Shown here: positions 18,765 to 28,395 of the stretch, piece after piece
Layout of the letters: every line of letters begins with the position of its first letter
Position numbering within the stretch: position 1 is the first letter of the stretch
Source of the DNA: Hondaea fermentalgiana
Taxonomy: Eukaryota > Sar > Bigyra > Thraustochytrida > Thraustochytriidae
Direction of reading: 5' to 3'
Length of the DNA stretch: 64,000 nucleotides
Assembly: GCA_014084085.1 (NCBI GenBank)
Contig: NPFB01000015.1
Location: 202,534-266,533 of the forward strand
Notes under the pieces: generated by a model
Databases searched by the model: none
What the model saw: only the letters and a program-made list of their open reading frames with translations
Told to the model about the DNA's origin: nothing
Position numbers and translations under genes: made by a program

Positions 18765-21700
18765 ATGCGGCGCGGGTTCTTGCTCGCGCGGCGCAAAAGC
18801 GGCAGCGAAGCAGACGCAGGGCCTCGCGCAAGCCCTGAGCCAGACACCTCGAGCAAGCGTGGCGAAAACGGAAGATGGGACGCGGCCCGCGGAGGCGACG
18901 TCTCTGCCGGCGACGACTCAACCGCCCCAGCGCCTGGACGTGGACCTGCGAGAACGCAGACTCTGACCGAGGACGCAGCCGGCCGCGCAGGGCCGTCGCA
19001 ACTGCGATGCAGAGATAGCCACAGCGAAATGGGAGCGCCGCAGGAAGCATCGCAAGATGCCTCAAGACCGCGACTTGGCCCGGTCCTTGCACCACTGGAG
19101 CAAACTGCTTCTCTAGATCGTCCAGCGCAAGGACGCGCTGAGAAGCAGGATGCGACGGCATCACTTGGCCCAGGTTCTTCTACGGGCGCGCAGATGCCGA
19201 TTTCATCTCAAGGTTCGCCTCTGCCCGGAACAGGGGCCTCGGCGGCAACAAGTTTGCCATCGAGGAGACAAGGGGAAGCGCCGCACGCCGTCTTGAAGAC
19301 ATGTGAAGTCGGCGAGGCAGAGGAAACGGATGCAGCGAAGAAAAGGACACCGACTCAGATGCGTACGAGTTCATTGACATCATCGTCTGCCGAAGCGCGC
19401 AAGCGTTTCCGTAATGCGCGAGCGGCCGCTGGCCGTCAAGTCCGGCGCGTGCACGTGCATGAGATTGACGCGCGTGAGTCTCTCCGTAATGTTGTCGAAG
19501 ATGTAAGACGTGCAACAGATCGTTTGCCTCGTCGTCGCAGACGCGCCTCGAGACGCAACGGAGGTGCTCTCGAGGATGAGGACGAGGATGATGAGGCGGC
19601 TTTGTCTTCGAGTTCGTGCGAGCCTGGCGAGAGCGATGGCGAAACGCTAACACCGGAGGACGTAAAAGATGACGCCAAGCAGGGTGCTGCCTCTCGGCGT
19701 GAACCTGCTCCTTGCTTAAACGAGAACGCAGACGTAAACGCGTCACGACTCACACCGGACGAAGCAACGAGTGCGACCGTAAGACATGCAGAGGAAGGAC
19801 AAACGTCCGAGGATGGGACGGATCGCAAGCGCGGGGGTCAAAAGGTGCTTTTGCGAATTTTACGGCCTCGGCCCGGTCTCGCGCAAGAGCGTACGACCAC
19901 TGGGCCGAGACAAAGACAGCGCTCACAGTCGCTAACCAATTTACATACAAGCGAAACTCGCGCCGAGAACAGTGCTGCTCGGCAAGAGCAAGACGGAGAT
20001 ATGGGTCCGAACGCGAGCGCTCATTTTCATTCCAATGGCTCAAACACTGCGACGGCTGCCAACGTGGTCCACGCCGAAGGGCCGAGTCCAGCGCCGTCTC
20101 GGGAGGCCACTCCAACGAGACAAGCAAATGGCGCTTCTGTAGGTGGCGCTGCTGTAGGTGGCGCCACTGTCGACGGCGCTGCTGAGGCCTCGGGGGACTC
20201 CCAAACGAATGCGCCGATGAGTCCCCAGACAGCCAATCGTAAAATGGCCCCGCGTCAGCTCTTCAAACGAATGAACGAAAAGCTCGTTTTGCATCAGCAA
20301 CTTTTGCTGCAGGTTCCAAAGCGAGGCGGTCCGCAGCAGCTCGACAAGGACGCGGAGGAGCACGTGACCTGTTCGATCTGCCTCAACACTTACGATGAAC
20401 CCGTCAAGACGTCTTGCGGACACATATTTTGTCGAAAGTGCCTTGAGCAGACCAAGCAACATCATTTGCAGCAACAACAACAACAGCAGCAACAACGCAC
20501 CACTCAGGCTCTGCGGCATGAACAGCTGCAAACGTTGCAGATCCGTCTGCCGCGGGCGGCAGGCCACGTCGTATCTCAGCGTCTTAATCCCGTTCGCCCG
20601 CAGATGCAGCCTCGAACCCAGCTGCAGTCGCAAGCGCAAGCGCAAGTGCCGCAGCACCAGGCTGTACATCCGCCTGCAACAGCAGCGAATGGAGCCGGGT
20701 CGGTCTTACCAGGATTGAACACGAGTGCGCCGCAGGCACAGGGCGCGCATGGGGCAGCGTTGAGTTCATTTCCATGCCCACTCTGCCGCAGCCAAATCAC
20801 ACAAAATATTGCTGACTTGCCCTTGGCACAGGACATGGTATCGTACATGGAGCGATTCGTTGTGACGTGCACGAACAGGGGTTGCAAGGCTGCTGTGAGA
20901 TTGGCTGACTTTCGTGCGCACCTTCGCGCCTGCGATTGGGTCGTTACACCATGCATGCACGCCAAGGCAGGCTGCGAGTGGCGAAGTCTCAAAAAGGATC
21001 TACAAGCGCACCTCGAAGTTTGCCCATACCACGCGATCCGACGTTTCTACCCTCTTGTGTTTGGTAAGCTGGAGCATGTGCATTCTCTTACGCATGAGCT
21101 GCAGGCAACCATTGCAACGCACGAAGAGGTATTCCGCCATCAATTAAGGCACTTAGTCCAGCTCAAGCACCTTGACATTACAAGTTTTCGCGACAATTTG
21201 CGGATGCTCGGGCTCTACTTTTGGTGGCCGCAGCGTCTCGTTCGCACTCAGGCGCAGTGGTTCCAATTTTCTGTGTTTTTGCAGATTTCGCTGCTCTTTC
21301 TATGGCCGCTTCTCGCATGCACTTATATTGTAGCAGGAGGGAGTATCCATGCCGGAGATGCGGAAAGCTTCTTTCGTATTCCTGCCAATGCGAGTATGAC
21401 CCTGAAAGATCTTTGGGCCGAAGGCGTCGCGCATGCATCGAACTTCACGCGTTCACCCGCCATCTCGCCAACGGCCTTCCTTCCGGAGATTCTTGGCACA
21501 ACAGGTAATCCAATGCGCATCGGCCTCTGCGATGCGGCAATTTTCCCAGAGTGGTCCTGCATACACATTCCCGTGGTACTTGTCCTTTTATGTTCATTCG
21601 TGCTGCTAGAGGTCGGGTTACTCGAGGGATCGCACTCGGAGCATAAGCTTCGCATCAAAATTTACAATACGGCGCAACCAAACACGAACGGAGCGCGCCC

Positions 21701-22331
21701 CTCGCGCGTAGAGGTGGGCCCCTCTGTCGCTGAGTCGAATGCTCCGCAAGGGGCTCGCGCATGGCGCTTTGTCATTCGAGAACAAATTGCTCCGCTAGAG
21801 GTGCTTTTGAGCTTGGTCGTTTGCCTTTTGTTTTCTCAACTATCGCTCGGATACCAAATTGTTTTAGCAGTGGCGTTCCTTCCGGGGCTATGCTTGCACG
21901 AGACTGTGGCAGACCACAATTTCGTGCGGCCTGTTTTGGCCGGTGCCTTTGTCGGTTTCCAGTGCGCGTGGGTCCACCCTCGCGTTCTTGTTGCCACCAA
22001 CATTTTGGCGATTGTGCACACGCCATACTGTCCAGTCTTTGCAGAAGACGATGCCTTTGCGTCAAGAGTACGACTCGCATCTGTTGGACTCATGCATCTC
22101 GCGCTTCCGGAGGTGTACTTTATGGGATTTGCATTGAGCACAGGGCTCTTCTACGCCGGCCGTACGGGCTTGCCAGCCTTGCGAAGGCGTTTGCAGAGCT
22201 CAATCAATGAGGCGTCACCAGACCCCGTGTGTCAAGGTGTCCTTGCCTTGGGACTGACCGCTCAAGCAATGCTTACATGGAAGACGTTGCTTGTCGCCAT
22301 TGAGCGTACGCTGGTTTATTCCACTGCATGA
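18765..22331 (+). CDS. Membrane RING/TRAF-type zinc-finger protein (putative E3 ubiquitin ligase)
   Basis: 1188 residues. Residues 1-530 are disordered and charged. A C3HC4-type RING begins at C536-x2-C539, then C551-G-H553 and C556-x2-C559, but the last pair, C671-P-L-C674, comes only after a 111-residue poly-Gln-rich insertion. A TRAF-type zinc finger follows at ~700-760 (CTNRGCKAAV, HLRACDWVVTPC, AGCEWRS, HLEVCPYH). The C-terminal third has about six to eight hydrophobic segments (residues ~825-1180), so the protein is polytopic with its RING presumably cytosolic. RING plus TRAF zinc finger is the pattern of E3 ligases that mark substrates at membranes, for example in ER or endosomal quality control. 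The insertion could make the RING non-functional or simply loop out. The start is the first ATG of the frame. Confidence 0.87.
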   Translation: MRRGFLLARRKSGSEADAGPRASPEPDTSSKRGENGRWDAARGGDVSAGDDSTAPAPGRGPARTQTLTEDAAGRAGPSQLRCRDSHSEMGAPQEASQDASRPRLGPVLAPLEQTASLDRPAQGRAEKQDATASLGPGSSTGAQMPISSQGSPLPGTGASAATSLPSRRQGEAPHAVLKTCEVGEAEETDAAKKRTPTQMRTSSLTSSSAEARKRFRNARAAAGRQVRRVHVHEIDARESLRNVVEDVRRATDRLPRRRRRASRRNGGALEDEDEDDEAALSSSSCEPGESDGETLTPEDVKDDAKQGAASRREPAPCLNENADVNASRLTPDEATSATVRHAEEGQTSEDGTDRKRGGQKVLLRILRPRPGLAQERTTTGPRQRQRSQSLTNLHTSETRAENSAARQEQDGDMGPNASAHFHSNGSNTATAANVVHAEGPSPAPSREATPTRQANGASVGGAAVGGATVDGAAEASGDSQTNAPMSPQTANRKMAPRQLFKRMNEKLVLHQQLLLQVPKRGGPQQLDKDAEEHVTCSICLNTYDEPVKTSCGHIFCRKCLEQTKQHHLQQQQQQQQQRTTQALRHEQLQTLQIRLPRAAGHVVSQRLNPVRPQMQPRTQLQSQAQAQVPQHQAVHPPATAANGAGSVLPGLNTSAPQAQGAHGAALSSFPCPLCRSQITQNIADLPLAQDMVSYMERFVVTCTNRGCKAAVRLADFRAHLRACDWVVTPCMHAKAGCEWRSLKKDLQAHLEVCPYHAIRRFYPLVFGKLEHVHSLTHELQATIATHEEVFRHQLRHLVQLKHLDITSFRDNLRMLGLYFWWPQRLVRTQAQWFQFSVFLQISLLFLWPLLACTYIVAGGSIHAGDAESFFRIPANASMTLKDLWAEGVAHASNFTRSPAISPTAFLPEILGTTGNPMRIGLCDAAIFPEWSCIHIPVVLVLLCSFVLLEVGLLEGSHSEHKLRIKIYNTAQPNTNGARPSRVEVGPSVAESNAPQGARAWRFVIREQIAPLEVLLSLVVCLLFSQLSLGYQIVLAVAFLPGLCLHETVADHNFVRPVLAGAFVGFQCAWVHPRVLVATNILAIVHTPYCPVFAEDDAFASRVRLASVGLMHLALPEVYFMGFALSTGLFYAGRTGLPALRRRLQSSINEASPDPVCQGVLALGLTAQAMLTWKTLLVAIERTLVYSTA

Positions 22332-22605
22332 AATGGCGAAAAGTAGGAATAGATGCTGCAAAAGCGTTCGTCATTGGGGCGTTTGATTGGTTGGACGTAT
22401 CACCAAAAAGGACAATGACGCAAAATGTCATATTTCATTGGTTGGTGGAAGAATGCCTCGTTTGTGACCACGGGGCGTATGCTGATTCGTTCTGAAAAGG
22501 GCGAAAGAAGTGAAAACGGAAGAGAAAAAAGTAAGCCGCGAGAGAGAGCATTAGAAGTTCAACTTAGATTTACGAGAAAGACATGGACTGTTGTCTGCCA
22601 CTGCT

Positions 22606-23454
22606 TTACTCTCCCGGAACCTCGTGCAGTCCGCACAGCATATTGAACGGGAGCGCACGGTCAATCTGCTTGGGATATTGCAGGTTCAGGTTGGCCATGA
22701 TACTCTTGAAGGTTGCCTTGTCCTTGGAAAGGCGAGGATTGTATCTTTTCTCCTCGCAAACAGTCGACATTGTTCGCCCCCGATAATCGTGCGCAGGAAG
22801 CAAAATGGTGTCCTCGTCAAGTGTAAAGATCTTTTGCTGCACCGAGTCGTAAAGCTCGTCTGAACTTCCTCCTTGAAAGTCAGTCCTGCCACAGCCGCGA
22901 ATGAGCAAAGTGTCCCCTGTAAAAGCGAGTTGACGGTCTGCATCGTCCTTGAGAACGAGAGTGTGGCACCCTTGAGTATGGCCGGGGGTATGGAGGAATG
23001 TAAGCGAGAATCGTCCAATCGAAAGAGCATTTCCCTCGGCGACCTTGACATCCGCCTTGGCAGCTTCATTGCCCGCGGCACCAAGAACGCTCTCAAGGTC
23101 CGGAATGCGCTTCTTCATGCGGCCGGTCGCTGTGAGGTGATCCGCGTGGACATGAGTGTTGACCGCGTATCGCAGATTGGGCTTTTTGAAGACCTCTTCG
23201 AGCAGCTCCAAGTCGCGGTCTGTGTGGGATAGCACCGGATCAATGATCGCCGCGTCTCCTGATTCTCGGTCCCCAATCAAGTACGTGTACGTGCACGAGG
23301 TTTGGTCAAAGAGCTGCCGGAACACGAGCTGACTTCCAGGGACGGCGCGATGCATGCTCCTCCTTTGCTGCTGCGTTCCCGTCGCCCCAACTCGGTTCGC
23401 GAGCTCGCCCAGGTGCTGCCCGAGGCGCGCAGATCTTCGCAAGGCTTGAAGCAT
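22606..23454 (-). CDS. ETHE1: Persulfide dioxygenase ETHE1-like, mitochondrial
   Basis: 282 residues, from MLQALRRSARLG. The upstream in-frame extension encoded by the CAAA repeat was rejected because it only adds Val-Cys-Leu repeats. Residues 1-35 are Arg-rich with no acidic cluster, as in a mitochondrial presequence. The body is a metallo-beta-lactamase fold with the ETHE1 signature: THVHADHLT (HxHxDH), HTPGHTQGCH, FTGDTLLIRGCGRTDFQGGS and LPAHDYRG. ETHE1 oxidises glutathione persulfide to sulfite and glutathione in mitochondrial sulfide detoxification, using one Fe(II). All expected metal ligands are visible and length matches the family. The gene is convergent with the RING gene (274 bp between stops) and divergent from the immunophilin gene. 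Confidence 0.95.
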   Translation of the reverse strand: MLQALRRSARLGQHLGELANRVGATGTQQQRRSMHRAVPGSQLVFRQLFDQTSCTYTYLIGDRESGDAAIIDPVLSHTDRDLELLEEVFKKPNLRYAVNTHVHADHLTATGRMKKRIPDLESVLGAAGNEAAKADVKVAEGNALSIGRFSLTFLHTPGHTQGCHTLVLKDDADRQLAFTGDTLLIRGCGRTDFQGGSSDELYDSVQQKIFTLDEDTILLPAHDYRGRTMSTVCEEKRYNPRLSKDKATFKSIMANLNLQYPKQIDRALPFNMLCGLHEVPGE

Positions 23455-23478
23455 CGTCTTGCTTGCTTTACGCTGTAT

Positions 23479-23514
23479 CAAACAAACAAACAAACAAACA
23501 AACAAACAAACAGA
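23479..23514 (+). repeat. (CAAA)n microsatellite in ETHE1 5' flank
   Basis: About eight tandem CAAA units ending CAGAAAACAAACAG, 25 bp upstream of the ETHE1 start on the opposite strand, so likely within its leader. Confidence 0.9.
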
Positions 23515-24080
23515 AAACAAACAGTCAATCTACTCTCAGCTGCAGCTGGCTGCTGCGCTGCTACGCGCTCCGCTCTCGCTCAAGCGTCGCGAGGTATTCC
23601 GAGACTGCCAGGCCCGCCGCCAGCACGCCCGAGTTCTGTCTGTCTGATCTGCGCCATTCTCCGACCCCCTTTTCCCGTCCCATCCCAAGGGGTGCGCGCA
23701 AAATGTCCCTGAACCCGCGCACACCGGGTCCCCGTCTCGCGTGTGTACGAAGAGGCGCGGGAACGCGGGGAAGGCGAAGATTTTTTCTCGAAAGAGGGCC
23801 CCGGCAACCGTGCAGGCGCGGCGCGCGAGGCCGCCGCCGACAGCGACTGCGAGCGGCTTGGCCTGCGGGCAGACCAGGATCGGAGGTAAGTCAGGCACTC
23901 AAGGCGTGCGTGGGTTGCGCTTTGCATCGAGCTGGCCCGCGGCCCGCGCCACCGCTGCCGGCTGCGGCGTCTCGCACTTGCTAGGCAAGAATAGAAAGCT
24001 GATCTCGATCTCGAACGGAAGCTGCAGCAGCAGTTGGAGCAGACCAACAACGCAAGAGCGAAGCGGTACAGCAGGGACAG

Positions 24081-24082
<2 letters not shown>

Positions 24083-24119
<37 letters not shown>
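24083..24119 (+). repeat. (CAG)n microsatellite in the leader of the immunophilin gene
   Basis: About twelve perfect CAG/GCA triplets ending 12 bp before the ATG at 24132. If transcribed, the repeat would sit at the end of the 5' UTR. Confidence 0.92.
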
Positions 24120-24120
<1 letters not shown>

Positions 24121-24131
24121 GAGACAAGAAG

Positions 24132-25598
24132 ATGGCGGAAGAGCAAGAGACGCCCAAGGGCCTGGCCACCGAGGTGGGCCAGGAGATCGACCTCACCGGC
24201 GATGGCGGTATCGTGAAAAAGGTGCTCGCTCTGGGCGAAGAGAACGGCGCCACGCCGCAGAGCGGAGACCAGGTGTACGCGCACTACACCGGCACTCTCG
24301 AGGATGGGACCAAGTTCGACTCGAGCCGCGATCGCGGCAAGGAGTTCGACTTTACGATCGGCCAGGGTCAGGTGATCAAGGGTTGGGACGTTGGTTTTGC
24401 CTCAATGCGCAAGGGCGAGCGCGCCGAGCTCATCATCAAGTCTGACTATGGCTACGGTGACAGTGGCTCCCCGCCCAAGATTCCTGGCGGCGCCACGCTC
24501 AAATTCGACGTGGAGCTTCTTCGTTTCGGACCCAAGCCCAAGGAGAAGTGGGAGATGAGCACGCCGGAAAAGATCGAGGAGGCGAAAAAGTACAAGGCGC
24601 AGGGTCTCGAGGCCTTCCAGGCCAAGGACTTCAGCACTGCTCAGTCCGAGTGGGATACTGCTCTCGACTACGTTGAGTTCCTCGACGGCGAGGGCGAGCA
24701 GGTCATGGAGGGCAACGAGCTCAAGCTCTCCCTGCAGTTGAATCTTGCACAGGTCGGACTCCTGACCAAGGACTACCAGAGCGTCTTCAAGTACACAAAC
24801 GCGGTGCTCAAAGATCACCCCGACAATGTCAAGGCCCTCTTCCGTCGCGGTACGGCGCATTCTGCCTTGGCCGACTTTCCTGCGGCCAAGGCGGACCTCC
24901 TTCGCGCGCGCGACCTTGACAAGGAGAATAAGGCCGTGCTGCGCGAGCTGGGGCTTCTCAAGAAGCGCATCCAAGATGCCAAGGACAAGGAGAAGTCTCT
25001 TTTCGGCAATGCCTTTTCAAAAATTAGTGGCGGAATTTACACGGAGAAGAAGACGGTCAAGCCCTCGGTTGCGCACGACAAGCACAAAGATTGCCCGCAG
25101 GTGTACTTTGACGTCAAGGTTGGCGAGGATGCCGAGCCAGAGCGCATTGAGATGGAGCTCTTCAAGGATACTGTGCCCAAGACGGCCGAGAACTTTCGCG
25201 CTCTGTGCACCGGCGAAAAGGGTTTTGGATACAAGGGATGCACCTTTCACCGTGTCATCAAGGACTTTATGATCCAGGGTGGCGACTTTACGAACCACAA
25301 CGGCACAGGTGGCAAGTCAATTTACGGCGAAAAGTTTGAGGATGAGGACTTTGGTTCAAAGCATTCTGAGGCCGGTCTTCTCTCGATGGCTAATGCTGGG
25401 CCGAACACCAACGGCTCGCAGTTCTTTATCATCACTGCCGAAGGCGGCACCCCTCACCTTGACGGCAAGCATGTCGTCTTTGGCCGCGTCACCAAGGGCA
25501 TGGAGGTTGTCCGCAAGATCGAGAACTCGGATACCGACAGTTCGGACAAGCCCGATTCTGCGGTCACTATCGTGGACTGCGGTGAGATGACCGCCTAA
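24132..25598 (+). CDS. Dual-family immunophilin: FKBP-TPR-cyclophilin fusion
   Basis: 488 residues with three modules. An FKBP-type prolyl isomerase lies at ~25-135 ([38 protein letters not shown]); the FK506-pocket Phe-Asp and Trp are present. TPR repeats follow at ~150-290 ([36 protein letters not shown]). A cyclophilin lies at ~315-488 ([15 protein letters not shown] with the catalytic Arg, [15 protein letters not shown]). The position of the cyclosporin-contacting Trp of human CypA is His here ([14 protein letters not shown]), as in Cyp40, so weak cyclosporin binding is predicted. FKBP-TPR-cyclophilin proteins (FCBP) are known from Toxoplasma, and reversed fusions from Flavobacterium; they are rare. 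The TPR block suggests an Hsp90-type chaperone partner. Likely cytosolic, with no targeting signal. Confidence 0.96.
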   Translation: MAEEQETPKGLATEVGQEIDLTGDGGIVKKVLALGEENGATPQSGDQVYAHYTGTLEDGTKFDSSRDRGKEFDFTIGQGQVIKGWDVGFASMRKGERAELIIKSDYGYGDSGSPPKIPGGATLKFDVELLRFGPKPKEKWEMSTPEKIEEAKKYKAQGLEAFQAKDFSTAQSEWDTALDYVEFLDGEGEQVMEGNELKLSLQLNLAQVGLLTKDYQSVFKYTNAVLKDHPDNVKALFRRGTAHSALADFPAAKADLLRARDLDKENKAVLRELGLLKKRIQDAKDKEKSLFGNAFSKISGGIYTEKKTVKPSVAHDKHKDCPQVYFDVKVGEDAEPERIEMELFKDTVPKTAENFRALCTGEKGFGYKGCTFHRVIKDFMIQGGDFTNHNGTGGKSIYGEKFEDEDFGSKHSEAGLLSMANAGPNTNGSQFFIITAEGGTPHLDGKHVVFGRVTKGMEVVRKIENSDTDSSDKPDSAVTIVDCGEMTA

Positions 25599-25966
25599 CC
25601 TCTGGCTGAGTTGTTGAGAAAGACACGTCATGCCATGAAGTAAATAGCTTTTGTTCGCGCCAATGTTTCCTTTTTTCTCTCATTGCAGCAACATAATCTT
25701 TATGCAACCCGAGAGAGCGAGAAGAAATGGGCCGAAAGAAGGTAGAGCAAGGAGAGCGAGAGAAGGACAGATGTGCTCAAGAACAGCTAGATTTCCTTCC
25801 CGCTCAGAGACTCGTCCTTGAGTAAGACGAATTGAATCGTAAAAGATAACTGCGAAACCTTTCTGATGATTTTTTCTTTCTTTCATCGAAGTAGGCATTG
25901 CTGCTTCTGTGGGGGCACACGCAACGAAACGAGCACGGTAAAAAATCGTGAACAGTTATAAGAATC
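25599..25966. other. Convergent 3' intergenic region
   Basis: 368 bp between the stops of the immunophilin and eEF1B gamma genes. It is AT-richer than the flanking coding DNA and presumably holds both 3' UTRs. No gene seen. Confidence 0.6.
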
Positions 25967-27163
25967 TTACTTGAAGACCTTGCAGTCAAGGTAGCCGCGG
26001 GGCTCACCGACGCCGGTGACCTCGTCAGCCTCGGAGCACCAGTACTCGGCAATGATGGCCTTGTTCTTGTCGTTGAGCTCCATCTTGATCCAATCGTGGT
26101 ACTCGGCATCGGGGTTGCTGTCGATGATGGCGTCAACGTTGTCGCCACGGAAGAGCCAGCAGCCCTCGAGCTGCTGCGAGTCCTTGGTGCCGAGGATGAG
26201 GAGGGTGCCGAAGAGGTACTTGCGCACGGCGTCAAGACGCTGGCAGAAGCCACCGGCAAGGTTGCTGGTCTGGAAGTCAACCTTGAGCTCCTCGTTAAAC
26301 TTGTACTTGCTGACCCAGATGCTCCAGCCGTTGGTGTCGAGGTTCTCCCAGAGCCAGTTCATGGCGTCGTACGGGTTGCGGGCGTTCGAGTATTGGCGCT
26401 TCCAGGCGTCCATGACAAAGTCGCTCTTGGGGAGCTTGCCGAGAAGGGTGACGGGGTCAGCCTTCTCCTCCTTCTTGGGGGCCTCCTCCTTGGGGGCCTC
26501 GGCCTTGGGGGCAGCGGCGCCAGCCTTCTTGGGCTCGGCGAGGGACTTGACAGCGGTCTTGCACATGGTGACGGGGCCAATGACCTTGAGGAAGTTGGTC
26601 TGGTTGACGCAGGTCTCGAACCAGCGGGTCACGCAGACGAGCTGCTTGCGGGCCTTGGCGTCAAGGACGAACTTCATGGGGAGGACGAGCGCGGCGGCGA
26701 TGGCAATGTCGGCGAGGGTGATGGAGCGGCCGACGAGGAAGGTCTCGGTCTTGAGGTGGTCCTCGAGCACGGCGAGGGCGCTCTTGAGGGCCTTGACAGC
26801 GGCCGAGGTGACCTCCGGCGAGTTCTCGGTCCAGCCGATGATCGGGTAGGTGGCCATGGTGGCAGGGACCTCGATCTCGTTGGCGCAAAAGTCAACCCAG
26901 GACTCGATCTGGGCCTGCTCGAAGGCGTCCTTGCCGACAAGCTCGCTCTTGCCAGCGGCGACAAACTTCATCGCGGCGTTGCTGGTGAAGAGGCAGCCCT
27001 TGTCGGTCTCGAGCATCGGGAGGCGGTTGGCGGCGGCCTTGCCCTTGATGTCGCTCTCCTTGGCGCCGGTCACGATGTCAAGCGAGGCGCCGGCATACTG
27101 GGCGGCCACGATGATCTTCTGGGCGCGAAAGGAGCCCTCGCGAGCGTAAAGCTTCATTGTCAT
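25967..27163 (-). CDS. EEF1G: Elongation factor 1-gamma (eEF1B gamma)
   Basis: 398 residues from MTMKLYAREGSFRAQK; the in-frame sequence before 27163 lacks family similarity. A GST-N-like thioredoxin fold lies at ~1-80, a GST-C-like helical domain at ~90-205, then a Lys/Ala/Glu-Pro linker (EAPKEEAPKKEEK), and the conserved EF1G C-terminal domain at ~235-398 (YDAMNWLWENLDTNGWSIW, NLAGGFCQRLDAVRKYLFG, SEADEVTGVGEPRGYLDCKVFK). It is the scaffold subunit of the eEF1B nucleotide-exchange complex in translation elongation. Codon use is strongly biased to C/G-ending codons, as expected for high expression; this bias keeps a 496-codon antisense frame open, which is a shadow. Convergent with the immunophilin gene. 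Confidence 0.97.
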   Translation of the reverse strand: MTMKLYAREGSFRAQKIIVAAQYAGASLDIVTGAKESDIKGKAAANRLPMLETDKGCLFTSNAAMKFVAAGKSELVGKDAFEQAQIESWVDFCANEIEVPATMATYPIIGWTENSPEVTSAAVKALKSALAVLEDHLKTETFLVGRSITLADIAIAAALVLPMKFVLDAKARKQLVCVTRWFETCVNQTNFLKVIGPVTMCKTAVKSLAEPKKAGAAAPKAEAPKEEAPKKEEKADPVTLLGKLPKSDFVMDAWKRQYSNARNPYDAMNWLWENLDTNGWSIWVSKYKFNEELKVDFQTSNLAGGFCQRLDAVRKYLFGTLLILGTKDSQQLEGCWLFRGDNVDAIIDSNPDAEYHDWIKMELNDKNKAIIAEYWCSEADEVTGVGEPRGYLDCKVFK

Positions 27164-28395
27164 TTTGGAAAAGTGGTTTGTTTGCTTGCAACTTGCTCTC
27201 GTCTGCAGAGTCATTCGTCCAGTCAGAATCTACCACGTCAGTCTCGCCGTTCCTTCGCTGCGCTTTCGCTCTCCCATACTCTCTCTCTTTCTCCGTCTCT
27301 GTGCACGCGCGTCGCCCTGCGTGCCATGCTTCGCATCGGCGAGGCTTTACACACGAGCTCCGCGCGCAGTCCGCGGTCGTGCCTCAGCAGGTCATCGTTG
27401 CTGCTCCACCCCAAGCCGCCAATCACTTTCCGCGTCGCGGCGGCGCCGCGCGAGGCGAGCGTGCGCGCACGCGGAGGCGGGCCCGGCGGGCGGGCTCGCG
27501 GGCACCCTCGTCTCCCCGCGCGCCGCACGCGCCCCGGCGGCGGCGGCACGAGCGTGCGCGACGTACCTGGTGGTCTCTGTTGCTGATCTGGCGGCCGTCA
27601 ATCGCTCCGTCAATCTCTCCCTCAATCTTTCCCGCCTTGCGGCCCCGGACTCCGGAATGAATGGACGGACGCCCGCGGCTCCGAATCTTCACTTGCACGC
27701 GACGCATAGCCCACTTGCGCGCGGCGCCGACAAGTCGGGGGGTTCAGGTGCAAGTGCATTATAGGGTCCAACCGCCGGTCAAGTGAGCTATTGTGAGCGG
27801 CAGCGGCGGGAGGCCGAGGCGGAGTCGGATGATGTTCGACAGGGCGGTGTGCGAGGCTGGAGGAGAAATGGTGAACGTGATGTGCATTTGGGGGGAGGGA
27901 GATGGAGAAGAGTGTTCGGCTTGAAAAGGGGAGAGAGAAGGTCGCGTTCTCGAATCGATGTTTGTTCTAGTTTGCGAGACTATGTCGTGCGCGAGGATCG
28001 ACTGTGAGTGCTGCAATTTGTCCTGGTTGGTCTTCAGCGAAATTCTTGAACAAACAATGGCAATGTTTCTGTAGCAGGATAGACGATTTAACTTCCTTCC
28101 ATTTGAAGGATCCGAAATAGGTGACGTCGAATTATAGCAAGAACAGAAGTCTTCCCTGAAACTGTTGGTCACACCACTTTTTTCGTTGCTATACTTTGCA
28201 AAACGAGCTGTCTTTGAGATAAACTTGCGTTGCTCGTAGCGCGACGCCAATTTTGAATTATCCCAGGTAGGCCTAGATACTCTCGAGACCACCAAAACAC
28301 ATTCGAGCTTTTGCTCGACTCATTCATTATTGTGCTCATTAGCACACATCGGTTGCTGCAAACATAACGTGAGGCAAAACGTGATCATCGTCTCC
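27164..28395. promoter_or_regulatory. Divergent intergenic region (eEF1B gamma / SF3A1)
   Basis: 1.2 kb between opposite starts. It is very GC-rich at 27400-27570 and more AT-rich from 27990 on. No convincing gene; presumably the two promoters. Confidence 0.5.

Larger units (their letters stand above)
23455..24131. promoter_or_regulatory. Divergent intergenic region (ETHE1 / immunophilin)
   Basis: 677 bp between opposite starts. It contains a CAAA tetranucleotide array (23479-23514) close to the ETHE1 start and a CAG array (24083-24119) immediately before the immunophilin ATG. No other gene is seen. Confidence 0.55.

Noticed and set aside
26096..27586. 496-codon plus-strand open frame with Gly/Leu/Val/Asp-rich translation
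   Set aside because: Antisense to eEF1B gamma, whose strong codon bias produces it.
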